NCBI GenBank assembly: GCA_016934175.1
Contig: JAFGTI010000066.1
Location: 1 to 39,307, forward strand
From: Acholeplasmataceae bacterium
Lineage (GTDB): Bacteria > Bacillota_I > Bacilli_A > Acholeplasmatales > Acholeplasmataceae
DNA: 39,307 bases
Reading direction: 5' to 3'
Shown: positions 39,016-39,307 of the stretch, piece after piece
Layout of the letters: each line of letters opens with the position of its first letter
How positions within the stretch are numbered: position 1 is the first letter of the stretch
Notes under the pieces: generated by a model
Told to the model about the DNA's origin: nothing
The model's input: the letters and a program-made list of their open reading frames with translations, nothing else
Database searches by the model: none
Made by a program: the position numbers and the translations under genes

Positions 39016-39307
39016 ATGTTTAAAATTGTAGCGGTTACCGCATGTCCTACGGGCATTGCCCATACATATATGGCTGCAGAAATGCTTACAAAAGAAGCTA
39101 AAAAGCTAGGCGTAGAAATTAAAGTTGAGACCAATGGTGCTATCGGTGTTGAAAATAAGCTTTCTGAAAACGATATTGCAGAAAGTCAGGCTGTGATTAT
39201 TGCCTCAGATATTAATGTGGAAATGAATAGATTTCAAGGGAAACCTTTAATTGAGGTGAAAGTATCTCAAGGAATTAAGAATGCACATCAATTGATAGTA
39301 GATGCAA
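39016..39307 (+). CDS. PTS fructose-type EIIB (probably EIIBC), truncated by window end
   Basis: Translated by eye: MFKIVAVTACPTGIAHTYMAAEMLTKEAKKLGVEIKVETNGAIGVENKLSE...; EIIB-fru CPTGIAHT active site. Confidence 0.93.
   Translation, partial: MFKIVAVTACPTGIAHTYMAAEMLTKEAKKLGVEIKVETNGAIGVENKLSENDIAESQAVIIASDINVEMNRFQGKPLIEVKVSQGIKNAHQLIVDA

Noticed and set aside
1-39307. CRISPR arrays, insertion sequences, prophage or toxin-antitoxin modules
   Set aside because: No regularly spaced direct repeats, transposase motifs, phage genes or typical TA pairs were seen.

Overview
Low-GC, AT-rich chromosomal window that looks like a Firmicutes-derived Mollicutes-type genome (Acholeplasma/Izemoplasma-like; inference). 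TGA is used as a normal stop (e.g. adk, trxA and holB end in TGA), so the code is standard rather than the Mycoplasma code. Contents: tRNA-Phe; a small accessory region (lipoprotein, small membrane protein, a PD-(D/E)XK-like protein, DegV/FakB-like + MarR); a 605-aa degenerate homologue of PTS Enzyme I; the complete S10-spc-alpha ribosomal superoperon (rpsJ to rplQ, including rpmD and rpmJ, which are missing from the ORF track) with secY-adk-map-infA-rpoA; a secreted EndA-type nuclease lipoprotein; an ABC exporter; an M3 oligopeptidase; a thioredoxin / thioredoxin-reductase-like pair; ecfA1-ecfA2-ecfT-truA; a tmk-holB-ricT-yabB-(TerB-like)-rsmI block; a Met T-box upstream of metG; a YitT family protein; and the start of a fructose PTS operon (fruK, IIA, partial IIB). 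Most of the window is ordinary housekeeping. The most interesting item is the apparent Enzyme I pseudoenzyme (3413-5230): by eye it keeps the EI layout but lacks the phospho-accepting His, the catalytic Cys and PEP-binding Arg residues, and it carries a long charged C-terminal tail. Other items worth a look are a thioredoxin reductase-like protein without NADPH motifs paired with a CSPC thioredoxin, zinc-independent S14 and L36, a terminator/promoter overlap before the S10 operon, and an enlarged EcfT. All homology calls are by eye; no searches were run.
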